A stretch of DNA of 64,000 nt from CAWARU01 sp963805795 (GTDB lineage: Bacteria > Pseudomonadota > Gammaproteobacteria > UBA6186 > Azoamicaceae): NCBI GenBank assembly GCA_963805795.1, contig CAWDVG010000004.1, positions 1 through 64,000 of the forward strand, written 5' to 3'. Position 1 is the first letter of the stretch, and every line of letters begins with the position of its first letter. The position numbers were made by a program, and so were the translations under genes. The notes under the pieces are model-generated. The model ran no database searches. It had not been told where the DNA came from and worked only from the letters and a program-made list of their open reading frames with translations. Of the stretch, positions 35,574 to 45,608 are shown piece after piece.

Positions 35574-38500
35574 TCATGTATTGAGGCTATAGATTGGAAC
35601 TTTTTCTTTACAAGACCTATAAATTTCTGTTTGAAAAAAATAAGGTTTTTGGTTCTGGCCTTGGTTATGATTATTATGATGATATTGAACATATTTGCTG
35701 CCCTGCTGCTGATTTGAAAACATATTGGGTGCAGAGGTAAATACATCATGTATATCCTGTGCAAATAATTTTCTGTTACAAAGCGGGGTAAATAGCCTGA
35801 GATGCGTTTGATCATCCCAAGTTGTTTGCTGTGCCTGGCTTAGCTCTCGGTTAATACCAGATATAGATCCAACTTTCAATGTAATGGGTCCTGCAAGGGT
35901 TGCGCGATTGATTCTTGCATTTTCTTTATATTGTAGATCTATATCGGCTAATCCTGCCATAAAATCTGCATGGTTGTCTCTGCCAATATCCATTATAGGA
36001 CTAGATAGGTTCATGCCTATTTGAATATTCGTTTCGCTATCTAGGACATCCTGGCCTTCAATTGCAGCAGCCCTCACAAATCCAGGTTGTTCATTTAATA
36101 GCGACCAGCATTTTTCCTGGGTGGAGAACTTTAAGTCTAATATTTCCGCTTTGGGATCAAGGGTCACCGTCCAGAATAATTGGACCCGTTCAGATATCAT
36201 TTTTAAAGCTATATGCTCTTTTATCTCTGCAGATAATCTATTATGATTCATCTCCTTTGCATTCATTTGAACTTTGATTTCTGCTTCATGCTTCGAATCA
36301 ATTGAATATTGTTTATTCAATACTCCAGCACTATTGCTCACCGCATTTGAAAAGTTTTGGGTATAATCCTCATGTATTCTTTCAAAATGATTAGAACCAT
36401 TAAAACAAACTCCCACGCTAGGATTTCCCTGCGGATTAAGCGATTCCATTTCAGAAAATATTTTTCGATTTTTGTTATAGGTGATAAATTGAACATTGAT
36501 ATTAAATATATGTGCTATGATGCTGATTTCATGTGGCAGCAAATATTGACCTGGCTTTTGGATGTAGTCAGCATATTCTGCCAGGATATTTTTGTCTTGT
36601 AGTACTCTCTTGGCTAGATCAAAGGCAATATGGGTTGCTCGATTGTATTCCACAAACAGAGTATTTAAAGGCTCCATAGAACGGACAAGGCCATACAATA
36701 AACCATCATTTAAATTTAAACAATGTTTAAACTGTGCTTTAAAATTTTTTAAACTGGAGTTGCCCTGCGCGCCACTTGCGATATAATCCGAAATATCCTT
36801 GTTGCTTTTTAATGCCGCTTCCAATTTTACCCAGGCCTCATGACTTAACTTCTCGTCATGGTTCATATTCTTTTTATATTCCTCTCTTAAGGTCCAAAAT
36901 AAATGGGTACCACCATCTAACATTTCCTGTATAGCCACAACAACCAATGGTAATATAGGGTTTTGTTCTTTAAGATTACGAATGACATCTGCCGTCATTT
37001 TTCTTTTGTTATTGACATCTGCACAAAATATTTTTTGCTTCTGATGGCACCATTGCCCAAAAATTGCATGATAAGCACAATCGCCTTCTCCAACCGTTTT
37101 TAAAAGCATGGAGAGAGCGGGTGTTTTCTTTTTTGCGTTCGATTGCGGAGGAGTCGCTTGAGCTGCTGTCGGTGGCGTCGGTATTATGGATTTCGAAGCC
37201 AGATCAGGCATCGGTATTGGATGGTACTCCGCTGTCTGGATCCAAATGCGCATATTTATATTGCTCAACTTCGACAAAATAGTTAATATCTTTGCATTAT
37301 GACTTAATATTTTTGTCTTTTCATTTGTCTCATGAACCTCTTTCAGTATCGCTTCGTTTGCACCCCAAAAAGACGGTTGAATATTCATATCAGTTTCATG
37401 CAGAATATCTAGAGCATTAAGCTTATGGATAAAATATTGTGTTAATGATCTTATACTAACAGTTTCCGCTATTTCTTTGATCACAGTTTGCCAATTTTGA
37501 GCATTCTCGGTTAGAAGTTTTTTCCAACATAGCGTTCTATCGCTCTGCAAAAACTCCGGCAAGGTATTTTTCCAAAGATCAATAGCAAACTGCATTTGCA
37601 AGTCGGCGGTAATTTGAGTAAACTGAAGAACCTGCAGCCTTTTTAATATCTTATCAAAATTAAGTTGAAATACTTTTAATAACCCTTCTTGTTTCGGAAG
37701 CTCAACATCGTAAAGAGAAATTAATTTTCCATCGGGTAAGGTTGCTTGGATTACCTTTGCCTGTTTGCCCACTAGAAGTAAAGATCCCAGCATTTTAATC
37801 TCTTTCTCGATACTCATGAATAAAGATTCTTTAGCTTGAATTTTGGCTTGTTCTTTGGCGAATTTCTTATCACACTGGCCAATGGAAGCACCTATTGAAC
37901 CTTCACTGGAAATATTGGCATGATAATATGACCCATGCGTTTCATCCTGCAGAGTCTTAAGTTCCATTTTTTCTGCAACCAAAACTGCCTTTAAAGTTTC
38001 AATACAAACAGCAGCCAAACTTATTTTCCCCCCGGCAACTAAAGTTGTGACACCAGAAACATTAAAGCGGCTGATTATGTATGCTACCGATCTTTGTTTT
38101 GAGTTTTCTATTTCAATCCCTAGATTAGGACAGTTGTTTGAAAAGTTATACCCTGGTATTATGGCTGCAGATATCATGTCTGACATTGCTTGTTGTTCGG
38201 CAGCTTCAATGCTCATGTCATGTTCTACTGTTACTGTTAAGTTTTCACAGGTAACTTGACTGCCTTTAGATACAAAGTTTTTACTTTGAAGGCTAATATT
38301 TTTGGCCTGCAGCCAAGGTAGCGCTAACTCGGTCCAGGCATTTTTAGACTCTTGGATTCCAAAACGAATTTTAATATTTGCATCGAATTGAGATTGTGCA
38401 AATTCTTTCAGGTTAGCACATTTGGAAAAGTGCTTATAGGTTCTATAGACATGGTAAAGAGTTTTTATACTATTTGCAGTATTATCTGCCATATCTTTGT

Positions 38501-41500
38501 TTTTTGCGGCACACAACTGCTCTATACAGGCTAATAAAGGAAACTCTTTCAGCATACTTAATGCAGCCTGACGAAAATCTCTTCGCATTGCCGCTTCAAC
38601 GACCTGCGAACCCATAAAACTTAAGCCAACGGAAAGCTCGGAACACGATACATCTTGATGAAAAACAGCAGATTGGAGAATGATGCTGCCATTAGGAGCA
38701 GCTAATTCTATACTTTCACCTGCTAATAATTGAGGAGCAACCAAAATAAGATTATTATCTTTGGTTGATAGCTTAATATTTTTTTGTGCACTAAAACTTG
38801 GGACCACACCAGATTCATGTTGCTGGTTTCTACGGCGAGAATAATAGTACAGTCCACGAAAACCATGAGAGATTGTTTGGAACCATTGCTTTAATATTAA
38901 AGGGATAACTTCTATTCCTTTATCTGCCTTTAATTCGATCGAATAAGCCATCATCTCTGTTCCGATAAGATACATATTTCCTTTAGCAACACATTTGACA
39001 TTTTCTAATGCTTGCAGAGAAGCACTTTGCCCTGTTTCATATTGACCTTGGCTAGTAAAAAATCGCATTCCTTTTCTTGTGTACTGAGTAGGCATTTCCT
39101 CTTGAACAACAGTGGATAAGAATTGTAAGTCGTTAGTTGCAGTCAGGGTAATACTTCTGGCCCCGCATGCCAGCGAATTAAGATACTGAGCGGTGGCAGA
39201 TAATGTTACAGCCCCTTCCGGCGAAAATAAGGTTGCGGGTACAATTTCATGCCTTAATAATGTTTCAGTGGCTTCTTTAAAAATCCAGTCGTTATTTGCA
39301 CTATGGTTATAGTTCTTTACTTCACTGATTATAAGCGGCGAGACATGAATTATTCCTATGCCTTCGCCCATAATCCCCTCATATCCCATAAGTTTTGCGC
39401 CTGCTATACTGATAGCTTTTATATTTTCCAACTGTATAAATTCTGCCTTCAATTCGCCACCATCTAGAGGGGTTTGGGTGGTTATATCAACCAAGTTGTG
39501 ACAAACCTTACTCCCTATAATATAATCCTTACGATAAGTATTGGCATGACGATTTGTTTGTTGAAACTTCTGCTTTTGAATGATCATTTGATGGATATCT
39601 CGCACCACCACTCTTCCTTCTGAGCCAATGCTGCCTGTTAATGTCAAAGTAGAATGCGATGGATCGCCTTGGATATTGATACCTTGCAAGGCATAAAAAT
39701 AGGCCCCACTATTGATATCTTTTGAATGATCCCAAGATTTTGGCAGACTTAAAATAGGGCTTAAGACGGGATATTCTTGACCGGCCTTAGAACAGTAAGT
39801 CATTTCTTTATAAAACAATATAGGTTCTTGAATATCTTGAATAGATAAACCTTGCATATAATGTTGTTTGGCATTTCTCTTTAGTGCTTCCAATACCGCG
39901 GTAGGGGTTCTTGTGTTTTCATCAATAAATGCATGGCCTACAGCGTGCATTAATATGTCTATCACTTCCTTTTCTTCTTGAAGCGGATGCGACAAAATGG
40001 GTATCCTTTCATTATAAGGTTGTAGGCGACCCTTTATTAATACAAATATCTGAGATAAATCTTCAGATCTGGATAAGGGTATCGGGATTACGGGACGCAT
40101 CATGAAATGAGAATGCTCGAAGCTAGGCTCAAACATAGGGTTAATAGACATTTTTTCAAATAATGGATAATTGGCCTTGAAGTGAACAGCGGGTTGAACT
40201 AATAGAGCTGCTTGTCGACCGATATGTAATCGGTCAAAATTATTAATGCTGGCAGCTATAACTGATAAAACTCCGAATATTTCAATATTCCTACTTTCAA
40301 TCAGTATATTGGAAGCAATAGATATAACAGGCGCATGAATTCTTCCATACTCAACAGTTTGGTAAGTCTCATTTGCCAAATATGGACTATGTTTAATACC
40401 AAAAAAATCTCCCTTTCTATAACGGGTAATCATTCTTTCTCGTGTCACTGTATGATATTCCGTAATTCCCTTGCAAAGAGGTCTTTTATCCTTCCATACT
40501 CTATTCACCATAGCGCCTACTCGTTGACAGGATAGTTCACAAGAACCTTCCATTTCTATTTCACCCGTAATCGTCAAATCTTTGGCAATCCGCATTTTTG
40601 CCGGATTTGAAGTTATATATCGAGCGCTTCCCGTATCCAGGAAAGCATGCCGAAGTATAAATTTTGGTGTATCAAATTCAGCCGCATTTGCTACTGAAAT
40701 ATCCGTAGCGAGATTATCAACAGGGTTTGGACTGATGACGGTAAGCTTGTCCTGGCTATAAATATGTAGTTCTTCCATTTCAAGTTTTTGATTTGCAACA
40801 AGCGTTGTTTTGCCTGAACTTAATATAGAAGAAGGCGTTTTGCCTTTTGCGAATCGCCCCAATTTCATCCTGGGGGCATCAAGGAAAATATCCTGGCTGC
40901 TTCTTATTGAGGCATTTATCAGATCTAGGGCGATGGAATTAATAAATGAAGAGTATATTTTTATGGTTCCATTGGCTTGAATGATGATAAATTTTTGAGC
41001 GGATCCAAGAATAATGGGTTGGCTACTGTAAAGACAGAAGTCTCTTGCTGCCATTACATCCTTTTTCTTATCATAAACTTGCGCATCACCAACTCTAATA
41101 TCTGCCAGAATATAAATAGGATCCCTGGCTTCTTTAGAAAAAGTAATATTAACGGCACCAGGGCTCAATAGAGGTTTTATAATATTTTGCGATCGATGCA
41201 ATAAAATCGAAAGTTCACCACGCACACAAAAGCTGGATTCAGCATAATTAATTTGGGATGCCTCGATACCCACATTTTGTAAACTATGGACTCGTATTAA
41301 GTTTAAGGTTTTTGCATTATCACTTTGAATATGAATCTTCCCCTCTCTTCGAATCTCAGAAACTTGAGCAGAATCCCCTTGCATATTGAAAAAGATATCT
41401 GCATAATGCTCTAAAATATTAACAGATAAGGTCCCTTGCGAATCTAAGGCCAATATTGTATTTTCATGACCCGGAACAGACAAAAAGACAGGCTCTTTTA

Positions 41501-41768
41501 ATTCTGTTTCAAGTATTTCCTTAACGAGTGTAATTTTCTGTTTCAAGTAGGGATCCCAATGCTGCACACAAAATCGATATTTCTCCCCAACTAATTTCTG
41601 TGTGGAATACGCGATTCTTTCACCTGCAATAGGGAGAATCTCAAAGGATATAGTAAATCCTGATTCTCTTGCCTTTGAAGTTAATTGATGACGTTTTTGA
41701 AATGTTCTATTATCTATATTACTTTTTAAATCAGAAACTTGATTAGAAATTTGTTGAAAATTCAACAT
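35574..41768 (-). CDS. Giant haemagglutinin-like protein with a predicted OTU-like cysteine protease domain
   Basis: A 2064-residue protein with a strong Shine-Dalgarno (AGGGGGGTG) and no signal peptide or TPS domain. Residues about 25-1160 are a beta-rich, haemagglutinin-like region paralogous to the left-edge gene, but without its Sel1 repeats. Residues about 1550-1800 resemble OTU deubiquitinases: VGEGDCAYHAIFG places the nucleophile at C1564, and VGVCFNGSNHFERI places the catalytic His at H1794. The canonical Asp of 'GDGNC' is Glu1561 here. The remaining ~260 residues are unrecognised. OTU enzymes cleave ubiquitin chains, which bacteria lack, so a host target is inferred. It is the last gene of a three-gene operon (gaps of 111 and 138 bp). 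Confidence 0.82.
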   Translation of the reverse strand: MLNFQQISNQVSDLKSNIDNRTFQKRHQLTSKARESGFTISFEILPIAGERIAYSTQKLVGEKYRFCVQHWDPYLKQKITLVKEILETELKEPVFLSVPGHENTILALDSQGTLSVNILEHYADIFFNMQGDSAQVSEIRREGKIHIQSDNAKTLNLIRVHSLQNVGIEASQINYAESSFCVRGELSILLHRSQNIIKPLLSPGAVNITFSKEARDPIYILADIRVGDAQVYDKKKDVMAARDFCLYSSQPIILGSAQKFIIIQANGTIKIYSSFINSIALDLINASIRSSQDIFLDAPRMKLGRFAKGKTPSSILSSGKTTLVANQKLEMEELHIYSQDKLTVISPNPVDNLATDISVANAAEFDTPKFILRHAFLDTGSARYITSNPAKMRIAKDLTITGEIEMEGSCELSCQRVGAMVNRVWKDKRPLCKGITEYHTVTRERMITRYRKGDFFGIKHSPYLANETYQTVEYGRIHAPVISIASNILIESRNIEIFGVLSVIAASINNFDRLHIGRQAALLVQPAVHFKANYPLFEKMSINPMFEPSFEHSHFMMRPVIPIPLSRSEDLSQIFVLIKGRLQPYNERIPILSHPLQEEKEVIDILMHAVGHAFIDENTRTPTAVLEALKRNAKQHYMQGLSIQDIQEPILFYKEMTYCSKAGQEYPVLSPILSLPKSWDHSKDINSGAYFYALQGINIQGDPSHSTLTLTGSIGSEGRVVVRDIHQMIIQKQKFQQTNRHANTYRKDYIIGSKVCHNLVDITTQTPLDGGELKAEFIQLENIKAISIAGAKLMGYEGIMGEGIGIIHVSPLIISEVKNYNHSANNDWIFKEATETLLRHEIVPATLFSPEGAVTLSATAQYLNSLACGARSITLTATNDLQFLSTVVQEEMPTQYTRKGMRFFTSQGQYETGQSASLQALENVKCVAKGNMYLIGTEMMAYSIELKADKGIEVIPLILKQWFQTISHGFRGLYYYSRRRNQQHESGVVPSFSAQKNIKLSTKDNNLILVAPQLLAGESIELAAPNGSIILQSAVFHQDVSCSELSVGLSFMGSQVVEAAMRRDFRQAALSMLKEFPLLACIEQLCAAKNKDMADNTANSIKTLYHVYRTYKHFSKCANLKEFAQSQFDANIKIRFGIQESKNAWTELALPWLQAKNISLQSKNFVSKGSQVTCENLTVTVEHDMSIEAAEQQAMSDMISAAIIPGYNFSNNCPNLGIEIENSKQRSVAYIISRFNVSGVTTLVAGGKISLAAVCIETLKAVLVAEKMELKTLQDETHGSYYHANISSEGSIGASIGQCDKKFAKEQAKIQAKESLFMSIEKEIKMLGSLLLVGKQAKVIQATLPDGKLISLYDVELPKQEGLLKVFQLNFDKILKRLQVLQFTQITADLQMQFAIDLWKNTLPEFLQSDRTLCWKKLLTENAQNWQTVIKEIAETVSIRSLTQYFIHKLNALDILHETDMNIQPSFWGANEAILKEVHETNEKTKILSHNAKILTILSKLSNINMRIWIQTAEYHPIPMPDLASKSIIPTPPTAAQATPPQSNAKKKTPALSMLLKTVGEGDCAYHAIFGQWCHQKQKIFCADVNNKRKMTADVIRNLKEQNPILPLVVVAIQEMLDGGTHLFWTLREEYKKNMNHDEKLSHEAWVKLEAALKSNKDISDYIASGAQGNSSLKNFKAQFKHCLNLNDGLLYGLVRSMEPLNTLFVEYNRATHIAFDLAKRVLQDKNILAEYADYIQKPGQYLLPHEISIIAHIFNINVQFITYNKNRKIFSEMESLNPQGNPSVGVCFNGSNHFERIHEDYTQNFSNAVSNSAGVLNKQYSIDSKHEAEIKVQMNAKEMNHNRLSAEIKEHIALKMISERVQLFWTVTLDPKAEILDLKFSTQEKCWSLLNEQPGFVRAAAIEGQDVLDSETNIQIGMNLSSPIMDIGRDNHADFMAGLADIDLQYKENARINRATLAGPITLKVGSISGINRELSQAQQTTWDDQTHLRLFTPLCNRKLFAQDIHDVFTSAPNMFSNQQQGSKYVQYHHNNHNQGQNQKPYFFQTEIYRSCKEKVPIYSLNT

Positions 41769-41906
41769 GGTGACACCCCCTAGATTCCATGCCCCTCTTC
41801 CCTACACTTTGCATGTGGATTAAAAACGGATTAAAATTAAATAACCATTAACAGCAGAATACTGCTTTTATTTTTTTGTCACTATCCGTTTTATAGCGGG
41901 GGGATA

Positions 41907-44900
41907 CTAGAAATCTAAAAGATCGGATCTCCAATTGCCTAACACATAGCTTTCTCGATTGACCGAAGAGACCTGTATTGTTTCAAAATCTGAAATTGGA
42001 ATCTCAAAGCAATTCTCTGGTTCTGCATCCATATTAATCTCGCATTCTGATCGGCTTGAGTTGGCATACCAGTGATAAGTCACTGGATTTCCTTCATTTC
42101 CCCAAAGGGATGGCTCGGTCCAAAAATTTGCCGTCTCTATGCGAACTTTATTGTTTGTGTATGCTCCTTGAACTGCTCGTAATCGTTCTTCAAATTTTGC
42201 TCGTTCTTTTATTATAAAGCGATCTCGGGCAGCCATTCTGCCGCGAATACTTTCAAATCGAGCATCAAAAAAAGTTGTGTAACCATAGCTTAAAATTGCT
42301 TGAAGAGTATAGAGTCCTAATTGTTTTGCGGCCAGAGTGTCGCCCTCATCTTTGTCAGTAATTCTTAATGGGGAGATGACTTTTGGTATCAATTTGGTAG
42401 ACAGGGCTGCCGAACCAATACCCAGAACTGCAGTTATTATTGGGGCAGGATGCCAAAAACGAACGGCATCTAAAACTGCAAAGCTTATCGAGCTGATACG
42501 ATGCATAGCATTACGGCTAGGTGGATTAAAAGTACGGTTACAATAGGTTGTCGAATAATGATTGACTATCAATTGATGCTGATGGGAAAATAACATATCT
42601 GAAAATGCATTAACCCCAATAAAACGCAGGGTTCCGGTAAGGCCTCCAGAGCAGTATAAGCCTATTCCAATGCCAGCAGTTTGGGTGATGCCATTTAATA
42701 GATTTTCTGCAGTGAATGAGTCGTAAATATCCGATAAGCCCTCAAGCCCTTCTTGGCTCAGCATAATATTTCCGCATTTTTTTCCAAGCGTTTGAATTCC
42801 CTCAGCCAGATCTGCTATTCCCTTACTCAAATGTGCAGGAATTTCAGCCACCGCTTCTGAAAGTAATTCAGGAGAATCTTCAGATAATACAGGAAGATCA
42901 ATACAAGCCATGGCCTGTTTGGCAAGTTCATTTGCTTTGCCAGCAATGGCTCGCGTTTTTATAGTTATTTTTTGCTTGGCTTCTAAAAGTGTTTTTTGGG
43001 TTATATTCTCTACTGCGTAATTCACGATGGGTAAAGCAGCCGATAAAACAAAATGACTGAGTGGCGTAGGTGAATATTCATAGGCAACATTCGCTAACGA
43101 AAGGGCTGTCATACCTGCTGTTTCTAATAATTGACCGCTCGTATGCCATAGATAGCCCGGTAATTCAGAGGCCTGTTTTGAGACCCCTTGCGTGACATTC
43201 TGAGCCAGGGTAACCATTTTTTTTGCAGTGCTACTGAACCATGATACAGGTGAATGCACTAGGGGGTATTGCGCCAGACCCTGAAGTAAAGGTTGTGCAG
43301 CTTGCGTTAATAATATTCCAAACATCCCAGGTAAGGAATGCCGGTATAGAAACTCTATCGTTTTTTGGTCCAAAAATTCCTGTTCTTGAATTTGTAATTT
43401 GAGATCGAGTTCCCATGTTATGAGTTCTTCTGTCCATCGCTTTCTAGTCTCTCGCAGAATTTTTAATAACTCTAAAGGTTGAGTTTTTATTAACGAGAGA
43501 GAGTCCAGAATAAGTTCTTTTGGCAAGGTAGGCATCAAGGAAATAATTCTTTCATTAGAGTTATCTTTTTCATCCTTCCAGTTTTCATACAATTCTTTGA
43601 TAGCCAATATATCGCGAACCAACACATTCTTTTTAAAAACGAGAATATTTCCCTTAGCAGCTCCTAGCGAAAGCTTATGATTTTTTTCGCGCACTTGCTT
43701 AAGCACAAATTGCTTGGTTAAGATAATTAGCAAATTAAATATTTCATTTTTTACAATGTTTAACCCATCGTTCTGCTGAAATTCTTTAACTAAATTCGCA
43801 AATTCCATTCTTTCTTTTACAATCATCTCTATCTTTGCTTTGTTATTGATTTCTACTTGAAGTAATGTAGCTAAACTTTGAGCTGTGGCCTTTATTAGGG
43901 ATCGATGATGTCTATAAATTAATATTTGATATGCGAGTTCACCAGAGCAGGCATAAGGATTATGTTCATTAAGTTTCTCAAGTATTGTGACAAGCTCGAT
44001 ATAATCTTGCTCTTGCCCTTTTTTCCATTGTTGAAGTTTGGATTCTAAAAATCCTTTAAGAATTTTGCCCTCTAATTTAATATCCTTCTCCAGCATCAAT
44101 GTCATGGCAACGCAATCAGTTAATGGTGTCATGGTTGCATGCAAATTATCTGAAGATGCTTTTATTCCAGAGGCACTGGCAAATTGACCATCCAAACTAG
44201 CAGCTGCAACAGGTTTATTTACTTTTGAAAAGAAAAAATTATATATAAATCCGAAATCGATTTTGGATAACTTTGCAAAGACCTCGGAGAAATAGGAAGG
44301 AGAACAATTTTCGTCAAGATCTAAATTAAGATGTGACTGCTGCAGTGAGTCATGAGATGCTTTCGCTTCAATGATCAAATGATGCCGCAATAATCTATAT
44401 TCTGCTGATTTAATCAATAATTTTAACATAGATTGGGCTAAAGCTATCATTTCATTATTAGAGGATTGCAACATTTCTTCTAATTCTTTTTTCATTGTGT
44501 TTATTTTAACATGAACGAATGCCGTATAATCATCAGTATCCCACTTCAATTTGGCAATAATGGCGGCAGTCAAATCATTTTCATAATTAGCTTTTGGATA
44601 TACAATCGGACATAAAGAGATATTGGATTGGTTGTAGGCAAAAGTATAGGCTAAACCTAACCATTTTTGAAAATAGATTTCCCCAGCAGGCGTGTCCCCC
44701 GGTGGCATATCCTTATTAAAAAAAACATCTTTTTCTGCACTTATCAGAACTGCTTTCACGCCTCCGTACAAATCTTTAAAGTGGTTACATAGACCTTGAT
44801 AATACATTCTGATGCTAGAAGCATTGTTTAAATCGTTGGTATCAGTTAATAATGTCTTATAGGGGTCTTTTAAAGCGGCAATTTCTTCGTATAGTTGTTT

Positions 44901-45497
44901 CCCTAACGCCTCTTTAGGCTTATTAAAAGAAATAAGCAGAGCAGCCGGATAAATATTATAATGAACATTAGATGCAGGAGGCAACAGAAAGCAAACTCGA
45001 CGGTTTTTAATTTCCCCTTTCGTTGCTAAACAATATTCAATGCTATCTTGCATTAATACTGTGTGATGCTTTATGGCATCTTGCGCTTGGTGCAAAGCTG
45101 GGAGACGGCGAATATATATATGATCTGCGAGTTGCTCATCTTTTGGAAAGACAGCCTCTTTTGTTAAATTTATTGGGATATAATACGGCTCCTTAGCTAA
45201 GATCGATTCCAGTTCTGATATGTGAGGAGTTCCATTAGCTATCTCGTGTGTTTTATGATCAGGATTTGATGTTTTAGGCCTATCGTATTTGCTATCTAGA
45301 TAGGATTTTTTTGAATCTCGCGAATCAAATGCCGATTTTGAATTTGATGATTGCTGGGCGACCGGGATGGTGGCTGTTTGTGCAACAGCATGACCTGATG
45401 TAGCAGTTAAATCTAGTGTATTTGTTATACTAGATCCGGTTGTTTGAGTAATTTTTGGAACATCATTTCCAGCCTTGGAAAATAGTATTGCAGACAT
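41907..45497 (-). CDS. Large protein of unknown function, operon partner of the giant OTU-like protein
   Basis: A 1196-residue protein with an excellent Shine-Dalgarno (GGAGGT, 5 nt). Residues 1-95 are Ser/Thr-rich and disordered-looking. Residues about 100-340 may be a globular domain (YCLATKGEIKNRRVCFLLPP, AVLISAEKDVFFNKDMPPGD). The middle is helical and coiled-coil-like. Residues about 760-1080 contain several weakly hydrophobic or amphipathic segments (LYCSGGLTGTLRFIGVNAF) that may insert in a membrane. I recognise no family. Position suggests a functional link with the giant downstream protein, perhaps co-delivered or a partner. Confidence 0.7.
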   Translation of the reverse strand: MSAILFSKAGNDVPKITQTTGSSITNTLDLTATSGHAVAQTATIPVAQQSSNSKSAFDSRDSKKSYLDSKYDRPKTSNPDHKTHEIANGTPHISELESILAKEPYYIPINLTKEAVFPKDEQLADHIYIRRLPALHQAQDAIKHHTVLMQDSIEYCLATKGEIKNRRVCFLLPPASNVHYNIYPAALLISFNKPKEALGKQLYEEIAALKDPYKTLLTDTNDLNNASSIRMYYQGLCNHFKDLYGGVKAVLISAEKDVFFNKDMPPGDTPAGEIYFQKWLGLAYTFAYNQSNISLCPIVYPKANYENDLTAAIIAKLKWDTDDYTAFVHVKINTMKKELEEMLQSSNNEMIALAQSMLKLLIKSAEYRLLRHHLIIEAKASHDSLQQSHLNLDLDENCSPSYFSEVFAKLSKIDFGFIYNFFFSKVNKPVAAASLDGQFASASGIKASSDNLHATMTPLTDCVAMTLMLEKDIKLEGKILKGFLESKLQQWKKGQEQDYIELVTILEKLNEHNPYACSGELAYQILIYRHHRSLIKATAQSLATLLQVEINNKAKIEMIVKERMEFANLVKEFQQNDGLNIVKNEIFNLLIILTKQFVLKQVREKNHKLSLGAAKGNILVFKKNVLVRDILAIKELYENWKDEKDNSNERIISLMPTLPKELILDSLSLIKTQPLELLKILRETRKRWTEELITWELDLKLQIQEQEFLDQKTIEFLYRHSLPGMFGILLTQAAQPLLQGLAQYPLVHSPVSWFSSTAKKMVTLAQNVTQGVSKQASELPGYLWHTSGQLLETAGMTALSLANVAYEYSPTPLSHFVLSAALPIVNYAVENITQKTLLEAKQKITIKTRAIAGKANELAKQAMACIDLPVLSEDSPELLSEAVAEIPAHLSKGIADLAEGIQTLGKKCGNIMLSQEGLEGLSDIYDSFTAENLLNGITQTAGIGIGLYCSGGLTGTLRFIGVNAFSDMLFSHQHQLIVNHYSTTYCNRTFNPPSRNAMHRISSISFAVLDAVRFWHPAPIITAVLGIGSAALSTKLIPKVISPLRITDKDEGDTLAAKQLGLYTLQAILSYGYTTFFDARFESIRGRMAARDRFIIKERAKFEERLRAVQGAYTNNKVRIETANFWTEPSLWGNEGNPVTYHWYANSSRSECEINMDAEPENCFEIPISDFETIQVSSVNRESYVLGNWRSDLLDF

Positions 45498-45608
45498 AAT
45501 ACCTCCGCCTACAAAAAATTGATGACATTAGAGCCTTTTGACATATCGCAAGAATGAATCTCAGGATTCGGAATCCTGGCTGCGATTATACCACCTGAAT
45601 ACCAATAC

